A stretch of DNA of 64,000 bases from Streptomyces sclerotialus (GTDB lineage: Bacteria > Actinomycetota > Actinomycetes > Streptomycetales > Streptomycetaceae), in assembly GCA_000719105.1 (NCBI GenBank), contig JODX01000004.1, positions 1 to 64,000 of the forward strand, read 5' to 3'. Positions 42,894 to 50,617 of the stretch are shown piece after piece. The notes under the pieces were generated by a model. That model was not told the origin of the DNA. It worked only from the letters and a program-made list of their open reading frames with translations, and searched no databases. Position numbers and translations under genes: made by a program. Position 1 is the stretch's first letter. Every line of letters begins with the position of its first letter.

Positions 42894-43901
42894 ATGCAAC
42901 GTCCGTACCGTGTTCTCGCCTCGGCGGTCGTCGCCACGGTGCTCGTGGGGGCGGCGGCCTGCTCGCAGCGCGGGGAGGGGCACGCCTCCGGGCACCGCTC
43001 CTCCCCGTCGGACAGGGTCAGCCCCGCCGCCTCTCCCTCGGCCGGCGCGGACGTTCCCGCCCTGACCGACGCCCAGGCCGCGGGTGCCCTCCTGCGCGCG
43101 GAGGACCTCGGCGGCTCCTGGACCGGCACGCAGGGCGCGGCCACCTGGCGGGACGGACTGCTCAAGGGCAGGGCCGACCGTCCCGAGTGCCAGGAACTGC
43201 TCGACGGCGTGTACGCCGAGGACCTGCTGGGCGAGCCCAGCGGCGGCTCGGCGGTCGTGGGCTTCGACGACGGCGAGTACGGGGCCCAGTTGCGCCACGG
43301 GGTGAGCCAGTACAAGGGGGCGTCCGCCGTGGACGCCAGGCTCGGCCGGCTGCGCGAACTCACGGACGAGTGCGCCAGGTTCGGTGTCAGCGGCCCGGGC
43401 GGGCGGACCCACGCCGTCCAGGTCGGCCCGGTCGACCTCCCCGGCGTCGGCGACGCCCGCCAGGGCCTCCGGCTGACCGTGGCGGGCGGGGCCGAGGGCG
43501 AGGAGGGCCCGCTGACGCTGGACGTCGCCGCCGTACGGGTCGGGGACGGCGCCGAGCTGCTCACTCACGGCGGTCTCTACGGCATCGACGGCGACCTCAC
43601 CCGTCAGGCCGTCGAGCGGGGAGCGCAGCGCCTGAAGGAGGTGCAGGAGGCACGGAGGGCGGGAAGGGCACCCGAGGGAGGGGAGAGCCCGGCGGCCGGT
43701 GAGAGCCCTGACGCCCCGGACAGCCAGCCGGAGAACCAGCCGGAGAACCAGCCGGAGAACCAGCCGGAGAACCAGTACGACGCCCAGGAGGACGGCGGCC
43801 AGCGCAGCGACTGGCAGAACAGCTGGCGGAACGACTGGCAGGACAACTGGCAGGACAACTGGCAGAACGACGGGGAGAACGACCGGCAGGCCGACCGGTG
43901 A
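42894..43901 (+). CDS. Lipoprotein with Gln/Asn/Trp-rich repeat tail
   Basis: The 335-residue product has a lipoprotein signal (ASAVVATVLVGAAAC-SQ), a Ser/Pro/His-rich linker, and a sensor-like alpha/beta domain (about residues 55-235: RAEDLGGSWTG, LLDGVYAEDLLG, FGVSGPG, DVAAVRVGDGAELL). The tail carries four QPEN repeats and then DWQNSW-, NDWQD- and NWQN-type repeats, ending in NDRQADR. The domain resembles uncharacterised Streptomyces lipoproteins of the PknH-sensor-like type. ATG 42894 has GGGAGG upstream. It is outside the membrane; function unknown. Confidence 0.8.
   Translation: MQRPYRVLASAVVATVLVGAAACSQRGEGHASGHRSSPSDRVSPAASPSAGADVPALTDAQAAGALLRAEDLGGSWTGTQGAATWRDGLLKGRADRPECQELLDGVYAEDLLGEPSGGSAVVGFDDGEYGAQLRHGVSQYKGASAVDARLGRLRELTDECARFGVSGPGGRTHAVQVGPVDLPGVGDARQGLRLTVAGGAEGEEGPLTLDVAAVRVGDGAELLTHGGLYGIDGDLTRQAVERGAQRLKEVQEARRAGRAPEGGESPAAGESPDAPDSQPENQPENQPENQPENQYDAQEDGGQRSDWQNSWRNDWQDNWQDNWQNDGENDRQADR
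43725..43772. repeat. Four tandem 12-bp repeats in the lipoprotein gene
   Basis: CAGCCGGAGAAC is repeated exactly four times (43725, 43737, 43749 and 43761), encoding Gln-Pro-Glu-Asn. A looser 12-15-bp array follows (GACTGGCAGRAC-like, about 43809-43870). Confidence 0.9.
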
Positions 43902-43923
43902 GACGGCCGGTAGCCGTACAGCT

Positions 43924-43955
43924 CACGGAAAACCGGTTGCACGGAAAACCGGTTG
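43924..43955 (+). repeat. Tandem 16-bp repeat in the erm promoter region
   Basis: CACGGAAAACCGGTTG is present twice without a gap (43924-43939 and 43940-43955). The second copy overlaps a candidate -35 element. It may be an operator or activator site for erm induction. Confidence 0.7.
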
Positions 43956-43983
43956 CCGTGCCGCCCGCGACGCGAGGTAGCGT
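43953..43983 (+). promoter_or_regulatory. Candidate promoter for the erm leader transcript
   Basis: TTGCCG (43953-43958) and TAGCGT (43978-43983) are spaced by 19 bp. Transcription would begin at or very near the ATG of the leader peptide (43991), giving a leaderless message. Confidence 0.55.
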
Positions 43984-43990
43984 CGGCGGC

Positions 43991-44029
43991 ATGTGTGCCA
44001 TCGCAGTGACCGACTTCCGCCGCGCCTAG
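43991..44029 (+). CDS. Leader peptide MCAIAVTDFRRA (erm attenuator)
   Basis: A 12-codon frame starts at an ATG 8 bases after a -10-like TAGCGT and stops at TAG 44027-44029. The peptide starts Met-Cys and contains Ile-Ala-Val, close to the IAVV stall motif of the ErmA leader MCTSIAVV. The last codons overlap the first arm of a hairpin. A macrolide-stalled ribosome here would expose downstream sequence, as known for inducible erm genes. The stall itself is inferred. Confidence 0.7.
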   Translation: MCAIAVTDFRRA

Positions 44030-44112
44030 CGGCGGACCTTTCGCGCCTCACGCATCGGAAGAAGCCGCCGCCTCAGCGAGCAAGCGCCGGGCGGCCGTTC
44101 GCGCTGCCCGGC
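44017..44112 (+). promoter_or_regulatory. erm attenuator with mutually exclusive hairpins
   Basis: CCGCCGC (44017-44023, inside the leader peptide) pairs with GCGGCGG (44029-44035). An identical CCGCCGC occurs again at 44065-44071 and can pair with the same GCGGCGG instead. A further stem, GCCGGGC (44086-44092) with GCCCGGC (44106-44112), follows and may mask the erm ribosome binding site region (GGAG, 44128-44131). This is the classic layout of translation- or transcription-attenuated resistance genes. Confidence 0.65.
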
Positions 44113-44140
44113 TCCCTTCGAAGCCGCGGAGACCGTTCCT

Positions 44141-45007
44141 GTGCGCACCCATCGTCATGGCCGTCCCGACCGTCCTGGCCACCCCGCCCGTCCTGCCCGT
44201 CCCGACCGCCCGGCCCGTCCCGGCCGCCACGAACTCGGCCAGAACTTCCTCATCGACCGCACCACCATCGACACCTTCGTCGGCCTCGTCGCCGCCACCG
44301 AGGGCCCGATCATCGAGATCGGCACCGGTGACGGTGCGCTGACCCTGCCGCTCCAGCGGCTCGGCCGGAGGCTGACCGGCATCGAGATCGACGGCCGGTG
44401 CGCCGCTCGGCTGGCGCGCCGTACCGGCCCCGACCGGGCGACCGAGATCGTCCACGCCGACTTCCTCGACTACAGGCTGCCCGCCGCGCCGCACGTACTG
44501 GCCGGCAACCTCCCGTTCCACCGGACGACCGCCATACTGCGCCGGGTCCTCGGGTCCCGGGGCTGGACCGACGCCGTCCTCCTGGTCCAGTGGGAGGTGG
44601 CCCGCAGGCGCGCCGGAGTGGGCGGGGCGACCCTCATGACGGCGCAGTGGTGGCCGTGGTTCGAGTTCCGGCTGGTGTCCCGGGTGCCCGCCTCTGCGTT
44701 CCGGCCCCGCCCCGGCGTCGACGGCGGCCTGATCACCTTCTCCCGGCGGCCCGAGCCCCTGGTCCCGGACCGGGAACGGCACGGCTACCAGGACCTCGTG
44801 CGGCGGGTGTTCACGGGCCGGGGCAACGGCCTGGCCCGGATCCTCGCCGCCGAGGTCCCGGAACTGACCCGGCAGGAGGTCCGGCACTGGCTCCGGCAGC
44901 ACCGGCTCGCTCCGACGGCCCTCCCGAAGAGCCCGGACGCCCACGCCTGGGCGGCGCTGTACGCACTGGCCGGCCCGCGGGCCGAGCCCGGGAGCGCGCG
45001 GGGCTAG
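44141..45007 (+). CDS. erm: Erm-type 23S rRNA adenine-N6 methyltransferase (MLS resistance)
   Basis: This 288-residue enzyme methylates an adenine in 23S rRNA domain V (A2058), blocking macrolide, lincosamide and streptogramin B binding. It has a basic N-terminal tail rich in Arg/Pro/His, then RHELGQNFL and motif I EIGTGDGALTLPL (SAM site, about residues 59-71), DFLDY (post-IV) and catalytic motif GNLPFH (about 121-126), followed by LVQWEVARRRAGVGG and a C-terminal domain. GNLPFH and QWEVARRR are typical of the Streptomyces self-resistance Erm group rather than of KsgA. GTG 44141 has GGAG 9 bases upstream. A 12-codon leader peptide and switching hairpins precede it, so inducible expression is likely. 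Overlaps the next convergent gene by 4 bases. Confidence 0.92.
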   Translation: MRTHRHGRPDRPGHPARPARPDRPARPGRHELGQNFLIDRTTIDTFVGLVAATEGPIIEIGTGDGALTLPLQRLGRRLTGIEIDGRCAARLARRTGPDRATEIVHADFLDYRLPAAPHVLAGNLPFHRTTAILRRVLGSRGWTDAVLLVQWEVARRRAGVGGATLMTAQWWPWFEFRLVSRVPASAFRPRPGVDGGLITFSRRPEPLVPDRERHGYQDLVRRVFTGRGNGLARILAAEVPELTRQEVRHWLRQHRLAPTALPKSPDAHAWAALYALAGPRAEPGSARG

Positions 45008-47541
45008 ACCACCGCCTCCGTCAGCGACTGCTCCGCCCAGATCACCTTGCCCTCCGGCAGGAAACGGGTGCCCCAGCGCTGCGTGAACTGGGAGATCAGG
45101 AACAGCCCCCGGCCGCCCTCGTCGGTGGTGCGGGGGTGGCGGAGGTGGGGGGCGGTGGCGCCGCCGTCGAAGACCTCGCAGATCAGGGTGCGGTCCAGGA
45201 TGAGACGGAGGCGGATGGAACCGGTGGCGTGCCGGATCGCGTTGGTGACGAGTTCGCTGACCACGAGCTCGGTGGTGTACGCCAGTTCGTCCAGGCCCCA
45301 GGCGGCGAGCTGTCTCGTCGCGGTCCTGCGGGCCTCCGCCACGCGCGCCGGGTCGGCCGGCAGGTCCCAGTCGGCGACCCGGCCCGGGTCGAGCCGCCGG
45401 GTGCGGGCCAGGAGCAGGACCACGTCGTCGCCCGGCCGGGCCGGGACCAGGGTGTCGACCACGCGCTGGGCGCGGGTGTCGAGGCAGGGACCGGAGGGCC
45501 GTTCCAGGGCCCGGGCGAGCAGTGCCGGGGACGCCCCGGCCAGCAGGCCGTCGGTGTGCAGGGCGAACACCGTGCCGGGCGGCAGCTCCAGGCTCAGTGA
45601 CTCGAACGGCGGGCCGCCCACACCGAGCGGCGGCCCGACGGGCAGGTCGTCCGCGAAACGGACCGTGCCCTCCGGGGAGACGAGCGCGGGGGGCGGGTGA
45701 CCGGCGGCGGCCATCGTGCACCCGCCGGTCACCGGGTCGTGGACCACGTACAGACAGCGCGCCCCGACCGTCTGGTCGCCGTCCGCGTCCGGGCCGGCGC
45801 CCTCCTGCCGCGCGGTCTGGGCGACCAGCCCGTCGAGGTGGGCGAGCACCTCCTCGGGCGGCAGGTCGAGGTCGGCGAGGGTACGGACGGCGGTGCGCAG
45901 CCGGCCCATCGCGGCGGCGCCGCCGATGCCGTGGCCCGCCACCTCGCCGACGACGAGGGCGACGCGGGCGCCGGGCAGCGGGATCACGTCGTACCAGTCG
46001 CCGCCGAGGCCGGTCAGCTCGTCGGCGGGGCGGTAGCAGGCGGCCACGTCCGCGGCGTCCTGCTGGGGCAGTGAGTGCGGGAGGAGGCTGCGCTGGAGCA
46101 CGAGGGCCGCGTTGCGTTCCCGGGTGTAGCGGCGGGCGTTGTCGACACAGACGGCGGCGCGGGCGACGAGCTCCTCGGCGAGGCTCAGGTCCTGCTCGTC
46201 GAAGGGGTCCTGGCGGCTGTCGCCGCGGAAGAACGTGGTGATGCCGAGAGTGATGCCGCGCGCCCGGATCGGGACGACCATCACGCTGTGCAGGCCGAGT
46301 TCGCGGAAGGTGGCCTGCCGGCCGCCGGGGCGGGTGTCCGACCACTCCCGGGACGGCGGGTCGAGCCGGAACCGGCACCACGGCACGCCCTCGGCCAGGG
46401 TACGGACCGGGGGCGTACCGGGCAGATACGTGGCCAGGGCGCCCACCTCGACGGCGGCCTCCGGCGCCCCCTCGTGCACCGACCGCTGTCCGGCGCGCCG
46501 CAGCGGCACCGTGTCCGCGCCCCGCACCGGGCCGGGCTCGGCGCCCTCCAGTACGTTGTCCAGCAGATCGACGGCGACGAAGTCGGCGAGGCCGGACACG
46601 GCCACGTCGGCCAGTTCCTGCGCGGTGCGGGCGACGTCGAGGGTCCGGCCGATCTGTTCGCCGGCCCGGTCCAGCAGGGCGAGCCGCATCCGGACGCGGT
46701 GGCGCTCGGAGACGTCCATGACCGTGTAGTACACGCCGAGGGGTCTGCCCTCGTCGTCGTCGAGCCGGGTGAACGACATCACGTGCGCCGTCTCGCGGTG
46801 CGGCGCCGAGCGCACCCGGCCCACATGCTCGTGGTCGACGACGGGCTCGCCGGTCTCGAGCACGTGGCGCATCTGCGCCTCCAGTTGCTCGGCGGCCAGG
46901 CCGGGCTGCACCTCGGCGAGCCGGCGGCCGATCCGCTCGTGCGCGGGGCCGCCGCCGAACGTCTCCAGCGCGGCGTTCGACCACACGAACCGCAGCTCGG
47001 TGTCGACGATCGCCATACCGACGGGCGACCGTACGACCATGCTCTCCAGCACGCTCCGGCTCATGTCCCAGCCGGGCGCGTCGTCCATGGCGGACAGCAG
47101 CACGACCCAGCGGGCGGCTCCGTCGGCGGTACGGGTGTCCCGTCCGGCGGAGGACCGCGCACCCCAGACGCCCCACAGCGGAACGAACCGCGCCATCAAC
47201 CGCACGCGCCGGCCCCCGCGGTGGCGGGCATGGAGGATGCCGGACCAGGCGCCTCTGCCGTCTCTGCCGTCTCCGCTGTTCCTGCTGTCTCTGCTGTCTC
47301 TGCTGTCTCTGTCGTCCCCGCCGTCCCGGCCCCCGGTCAGCGGCTCGATCCGGGCGGCGTCCCCGGGCACCAGGAGCGTGCCGATGTTCCTGCCGAGCAC
47401 CTCGGCCGCCGGGTGGCCGAGGAGCCGCTCGGCGTCCCGGGTCCAGCTCGTCACCGTCCCCCGCGCATCGATCAGCAGCGACGCGGCGTCGGCCACGTCG
47501 AACCGCTGCCCGGTGACATCACTGGCCCTGTCGGCTCCCAC
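45004..47541 (-). CDS. Large PAS-PAS-GAF-SpoIIE phosphatase with C-terminal HATPase
   Basis: The 845-residue cytoplasmic protein has two PAS domains (about residues 15-150 and 165-275), a GAF domain (about 280-450), a SpoIIE PP2C phosphatase (about 465-685), and an anti-sigma-like ATPase (about 720-845). Key motifs are GGDWYDVIP, LVVGEVAGHG, LHTDGLLAG and DDVVLLLA in the phosphatase, and ELVVSELVTNAIRHA and GRGLFLISQF in the ATPase. The aspartate of the second phosphatase motif is Glu (GEVAGHG rather than GDVxGHG). A low-complexity DSRDSRDSRNSGDGRDGRG segment lies in PAS 1. GTG 47541 is chosen because GAGAGGG precedes it; an upstream GTG at 47586 lacks a ribosome binding site. Confidence 0.88.
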   Translation of the reverse strand: MGADRASDVTGQRFDVADAASLLIDARGTVTSWTRDAERLLGHPAAEVLGRNIGTLLVPGDAARIEPLTGGRDGGDDRDSRDSRDSRNSGDGRDGRGAWSGILHARHRGGRRVRLMARFVPLWGVWGARSSAGRDTRTADGAARWVVLLSAMDDAPGWDMSRSVLESMVVRSPVGMAIVDTELRFVWSNAALETFGGGPAHERIGRRLAEVQPGLAAEQLEAQMRHVLETGEPVVDHEHVGRVRSAPHRETAHVMSFTRLDDDEGRPLGVYYTVMDVSERHRVRMRLALLDRAGEQIGRTLDVARTAQELADVAVSGLADFVAVDLLDNVLEGAEPGPVRGADTVPLRRAGQRSVHEGAPEAAVEVGALATYLPGTPPVRTLAEGVPWCRFRLDPPSREWSDTRPGGRQATFRELGLHSVMVVPIRARGITLGITTFFRGDSRQDPFDEQDLSLAEELVARAAVCVDNARRYTRERNAALVLQRSLLPHSLPQQDAADVAACYRPADELTGLGGDWYDVIPLPGARVALVVGEVAGHGIGGAAAMGRLRTAVRTLADLDLPPEEVLAHLDGLVAQTARQEGAGPDADGDQTVGARCLYVVHDPVTGGCTMAAAGHPPPALVSPEGTVRFADDLPVGPPLGVGGPPFESLSLELPPGTVFALHTDGLLAGASPALLARALERPSGPCLDTRAQRVVDTLVPARPGDDVVLLLARTRRLDPGRVADWDLPADPARVAEARRTATRQLAAWGLDELAYTTELVVSELVTNAIRHATGSIRLRLILDRTLICEVFDGGATAPHLRHPRTTDEGGRGLFLISQFTQRWGTRFLPEGKVIWAEQSLTEAVV

Positions 47542-47728
47542 GGCGACCCTCTCTGCTCTGAGACGCCTTCCAGTCCCATTATTCACCTGGTGTGATCATC
47601 GACAGGTCGTTTTGTGACCAAGGGGGTCGGCAAAGGACGGTGTGGTTCCTGCACATCAAGTTTGACTAGTCGTGCCGACGGGCATACCGTCCGCCGGTGT
47701 AAGTCCGCCACGGCGAGAGGGGACCCGC

Positions 47729-48166
47729 ATGACCGTGATCCAGCTGCCCGAGACCGGATACGTCCCGACCGAGGAGGACCGCGCGAGCCTGGACGCCTGG
47801 TTCGCGGAGTACGACGCCCGCAGCGCGCGGCGGGACGTCGAGCGCATGGCCGACATGGCGGTGTTCCCGCTCAACCTGGTCAGCGACGACCCGGCGGGGA
47901 ACGGACACGCGGCCCAGTGGGACCGTGAGCGTTTCGTCGCGGTGATGACGCAGGTCATGGGGGACGGCGGCGGCGAGGGCATCACCTTCGCGTCCACCCG
48001 TACGCCCGTGTTCCTGTCGTCCGCCATGGCCGTGGTCTTCACCGACTCGGCGATGACCACGGGCGGCGGCACCCAGCAGCTCCGGTACGCGGACATCCTC
48101 GTCCGCCGGCACGGGATATGGGCCTTCCAGACCATGCTCCAGAGCGGCTGGGGCGACAACCTCTAG
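47729..48166 (+). CDS. NTF2/SnoaL-like protein
   Basis: This 145-residue protein has the compact helix-sheet pattern of the NTF2-like fold: RASLDAWFAEYDARSARRDVERMADM, read in parts, then AVFPLNLVSDD, VFTDSAMTTGG and IWAFQTMLQSGWG at the end. Many relatives are small-molecule isomerases, cyclases or unknown binding proteins. No catalytic pair can be named. ATG 47729 has GAGAGGGG upstream. The gene is divergent from the large phosphatase gene and convergent with the hemerythrin gene. Confidence 0.75.
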   Translation: MTVIQLPETGYVPTEEDRASLDAWFAEYDARSARRDVERMADMAVFPLNLVSDDPAGNGHAAQWDRERFVAVMTQVMGDGGGEGITFASTRTPVFLSSAMAVVFTDSAMTTGGGTQQLRYADILVRRHGIWAFQTMLQSGWGDNL

Positions 48167-48185
48167 GGCCTCGTCGCCAGGGGGG

Positions 48186-48797
48186 TCAGCCCTCCATGGC
48201 CTTGCGCACCGCGTCCTTCGTCCGGTCCACCAGCGCGGCGACCGGCCCGAGTGCGATGTTGGCGGCCGCGGACTCGACCCCCGGGTGCGGGCGGGTCGGT
48301 GCCATGGCCTCGGCGGCCTTGACGCCCTTGGCCATGGCGGCGAGCCGGGCGGCGTCGGCGTTGCGCCGCAGATGGGTGAACTCGTAGCGCTCCTCCGCCC
48401 GGGCGTGCCGCTGGACGTCCATGCGCAGGTCGAGCAGCAGGGGGAGGAACCGCGGGTCGTCGGTGTCCATGCCGTCCAGCACGGACAGGGCCTCCTTGGC
48501 CTCGTGCTCCTCGGCCAGCCGGTCCGCGACGATCTCCTCGCCGCCGGGGAAGGCACGGCGGGCGACGGGGTGCACGACCTCCTCCTCCGCCGTCTCGTGC
48601 ACGGCCAGCAGCCGTACGAGGTGCTGGAACGCCTCCTTGCGGGCGTCACCGGTGGACCGCTCGACCTCGTCGAAGAGGTTGCGGATGTCGCCGTGCTGCC
48701 GCATCAGCAGCGCCACCACGTCGTCGTCCCGCGCGCGGTCGTCCCCGGCCTGCGGGGTGTGGATCCCGCTCGTGCTCGTGCTCTTGCTCTCGCTCAT
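48186..48797 (-). CDS. Hemerythrin HHE cation-binding domain protein
   Basis: The 203-residue protein has an N-terminal four-helix hemerythrin domain (about residues 27-155) with the di-iron ligand residues His in RQHGDIRN, His and Glu in VHETAEEEVVHP, His in AEEHEAKE and His in QRHARAEE. A Pro-containing tail and a C-terminal helical segment follow. Such proteins bind O2 or NO and store iron. It lies 16 bases after a ferritin-like gene on the same strand, so the two are in an operon. Confidence 0.9.
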   Translation of the reverse strand: MSESKSTSTSGIHTPQAGDDRARDDDVVALLMRQHGDIRNLFDEVERSTGDARKEAFQHLVRLLAVHETAEEEVVHPVARRAFPGGEEIVADRLAEEHEAKEALSVLDGMDTDDPRFLPLLLDLRMDVQRHARAEERYEFTHLRRNADAARLAAMAKGVKAAEAMAPTRPHPGVESAAANIALGPVAALVDRTKDAVRKAMEG

Positions 48798-48813
48798 GAC
48801 GCTTCCTCCCCGC

Positions 48814-50013
48814 TCACTTCTCGCGCAGCGCGGGATCGGGGTGCTCGCCCTCGGTCTCCAGGCGGTACTCGCGGCCGAACATCTCGTTGTGCTGGGCCAT
48901 GACGCGCTCGCTGGGCGGCTCCTCGCCGCCGTGGATCCCGGCCTGCATCTGCTCGAACCGCTCGTGCGCCTCGCGTACGTAGCCGGCGCCCAGGGTGGTG
49001 AGATCGATCTGCGTGTCGAGCAGCTCGCGCAGGTAGGCCTTGTTCGGTTCGAAGGTGAGGACGTTCGGCAGCTGCGGGGCGAGAATCTCCTCCGGCTCGC
49101 GGCCGTCGAAGGTGCGCATCAGGTCGCAGGCGGTGTGCAGGTGCTCCAGCTCCATGTTGAGGTGCAGCTCCCAGATCGCCTTCACCTTGGGGTCGGACTC
49201 CTGCTCCATGAAGGAGTGGTAGAGGTAGCACTCGTTGTACTCGTGGTTGACGAGCTGCTCCCACCATGTCTCGCCGGGGTCGACCAGCGACTCGTAGTGG
49301 GTGACGTGCTCCTCCTCGATGAGCCCGATCTCCTGGTAGAGCTGGCGGGCGATCGGCTCCATGTAGGTGGGGCCGGTGTTCATGTAGAAGTTCATGGTCT
49401 GCTGCTCGGCCGACATGATCGTCAGCGCGTGCAGCTTGGACAGCGGGTCGACGCTCGACCTGTCGTAGGGGTCACGGACGTTGTCGACCGGATTGCGGTG
49501 GTGGAACTTCGTGGGCCGCCCCGGCATGACCTCGGTGAGCTGGTCGACGATCGACTCGGCCTTGCGGTGCTCGATCATCTCGTAGAGGTTCGCGTACCGG
49601 TAGAGATGATCGAAGTCCTCCAGCACGCCGAACTGGTACGCCTGCGTCAGATACGGATCCGGCTCCATCCGGGCCACCCATGCGGTCAGGTCGACGGCGA
49701 CCTGCTCGTACGCGATGGTCGTCTCCAGCACCGACGAGGTGCCCGGCAGCAGCCAGTTGACCACCTTCTGCTGCTGGGCCTCGATGTACCGGGTGCGGGC
49801 GAGCTGCCGTTTGACGTCGGAGTCGAGGGTGTGCCGGGCCAGCTGGTGGCTGAACAGGATCGCCTCCACCTCGATGCCGTTCATCGTGATGACGCGGCAG
49901 CGGGTGTAGGGGTCGCAGTGGTCGGGGTCGAGGGGCTCGACGTCGAGCTCGCGCCAGTTGCGCAGCTGCCGGTCGAGCGGGATGCCCCGCTGTTCGAGGG
50001 GATTGAAGGTCAT
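48814..50013 (-). CDS. Ferritin-like helical protein, unknown function
   Basis: The 399-residue protein is almost all helix and shows several carboxylate-His motifs that look like ferritin-fold metal ligands: LYEMIEHRKAES, EEEHVTHYESL, YEQVAVDL and MELEHLHTACDLM. It is longer than simple ferritins and may contain two helical bundles. I do not know a name for the family; an iron, oxygen or redox role is suggested by the ligands and by the hemerythrin gene directly downstream. ATG 50013 is preceded by AGGAGG at 8 bases. Confidence 0.75.
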   Translation of the reverse strand: MTFNPLEQRGIPLDRQLRNWRELDVEPLDPDHCDPYTRCRVITMNGIEVEAILFSHQLARHTLDSDVKRQLARTRYIEAQQQKVVNWLLPGTSSVLETTIAYEQVAVDLTAWVARMEPDPYLTQAYQFGVLEDFDHLYRYANLYEMIEHRKAESIVDQLTEVMPGRPTKFHHRNPVDNVRDPYDRSSVDPLSKLHALTIMSAEQQTMNFYMNTGPTYMEPIARQLYQEIGLIEEEHVTHYESLVDPGETWWEQLVNHEYNECYLYHSFMEQESDPKVKAIWELHLNMELEHLHTACDLMRTFDGREPEEILAPQLPNVLTFEPNKAYLRELLDTQIDLTTLGAGYVREAHERFEQMQAGIHGGEEPPSERVMAQHNEMFGREYRLETEGEHPDPALREK

Positions 50014-50170
50014 CGGGGGTGCCTCCTGGAGAGTTGAAGACGCACGTGCGGGTCCCCCCGTCCGGCCCGGACAGACGGTGCGGTTCAAGCCGCTGTACGG
50101 CCGGCGCCCGGTGCTGCCCGGCCGGTCCGGGGAGTTCTGTCGGCGCGCGGGCAGGGGGTGCCTTCGCGCC

Positions 50171-50617
50171 CTAGCGGGTCACCGCGGACAGCACCGAGGC
50201 CGCCGCGGCCGCACCGGCGAGCACGGTCGCCGCGCAGGCCGCGTGGCGTCTCAGCAGGGCGCGCCGCAGGGTGGCGAAACGGGCCTCGTACTCGCCGCGC
50301 AGCTCCTCCGCCCGGGCGACGGTGGCCCGCAGCAGCTCGCAGGTGAGGGCGAGGCGCTGTTCGGTGTAGTGCCGGGTGACGTCCTCGGCCTGCGCGCCGG
50401 TCAGCCACGGCAGCCGGGCGCACAGGGCCTCCGCCTCCCGCCGTGCCCGGTCCCGCTCGGCCTGGGCCAGCAGATGGCCCTCCACCTCGGTGACGAGCAC
50501 GGCGGCCTGCTCCGCGGGCGGAACCCCGTACAGGTCGCGCACGGTCAGGGGCTCGGGCGCGGGCGGACCGCCGGACCGGTCCGGGTGAGGCGGTACGTCA
50601 GGCCGGTCGCCGGTCAT
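50171..50617 (-). CDS. Tail-anchored protein coupled to ctaD
   Basis: The 148-residue protein has a Pro-rich start, a long coiled-coil-like helical part (about residues 25-125; [36 protein letters not shown]) and a C-terminal membrane helix (about 128-145). Its ATG at 50617 overlaps the ctaD stop (ATGA), so the two are translated together. It may be an assembly or accessory factor for the oxidase; no family is recognised. Confidence 0.7.
   Translation of the reverse strand: MTGDRPDVPPHPDRSGGPPAPEPLTVRDLYGVPPAEQAAVLVTEVEGHLLAQAERDRARREAEALCARLPWLTGAQAEDVTRHYTEQRLALTCELLRATVARAEELRGEYEARFATLRRALLRRHAACAATVLAGAAAAASVLSAVTR

Noticed and set aside
44141..45007. Housekeeping KsgA 16S rRNA dimethyltransferase
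   Set aside because: The QWEVARRR segment, Arg-rich N-terminal tail, and the leader-peptide attenuator fit the resistance Erm group instead.
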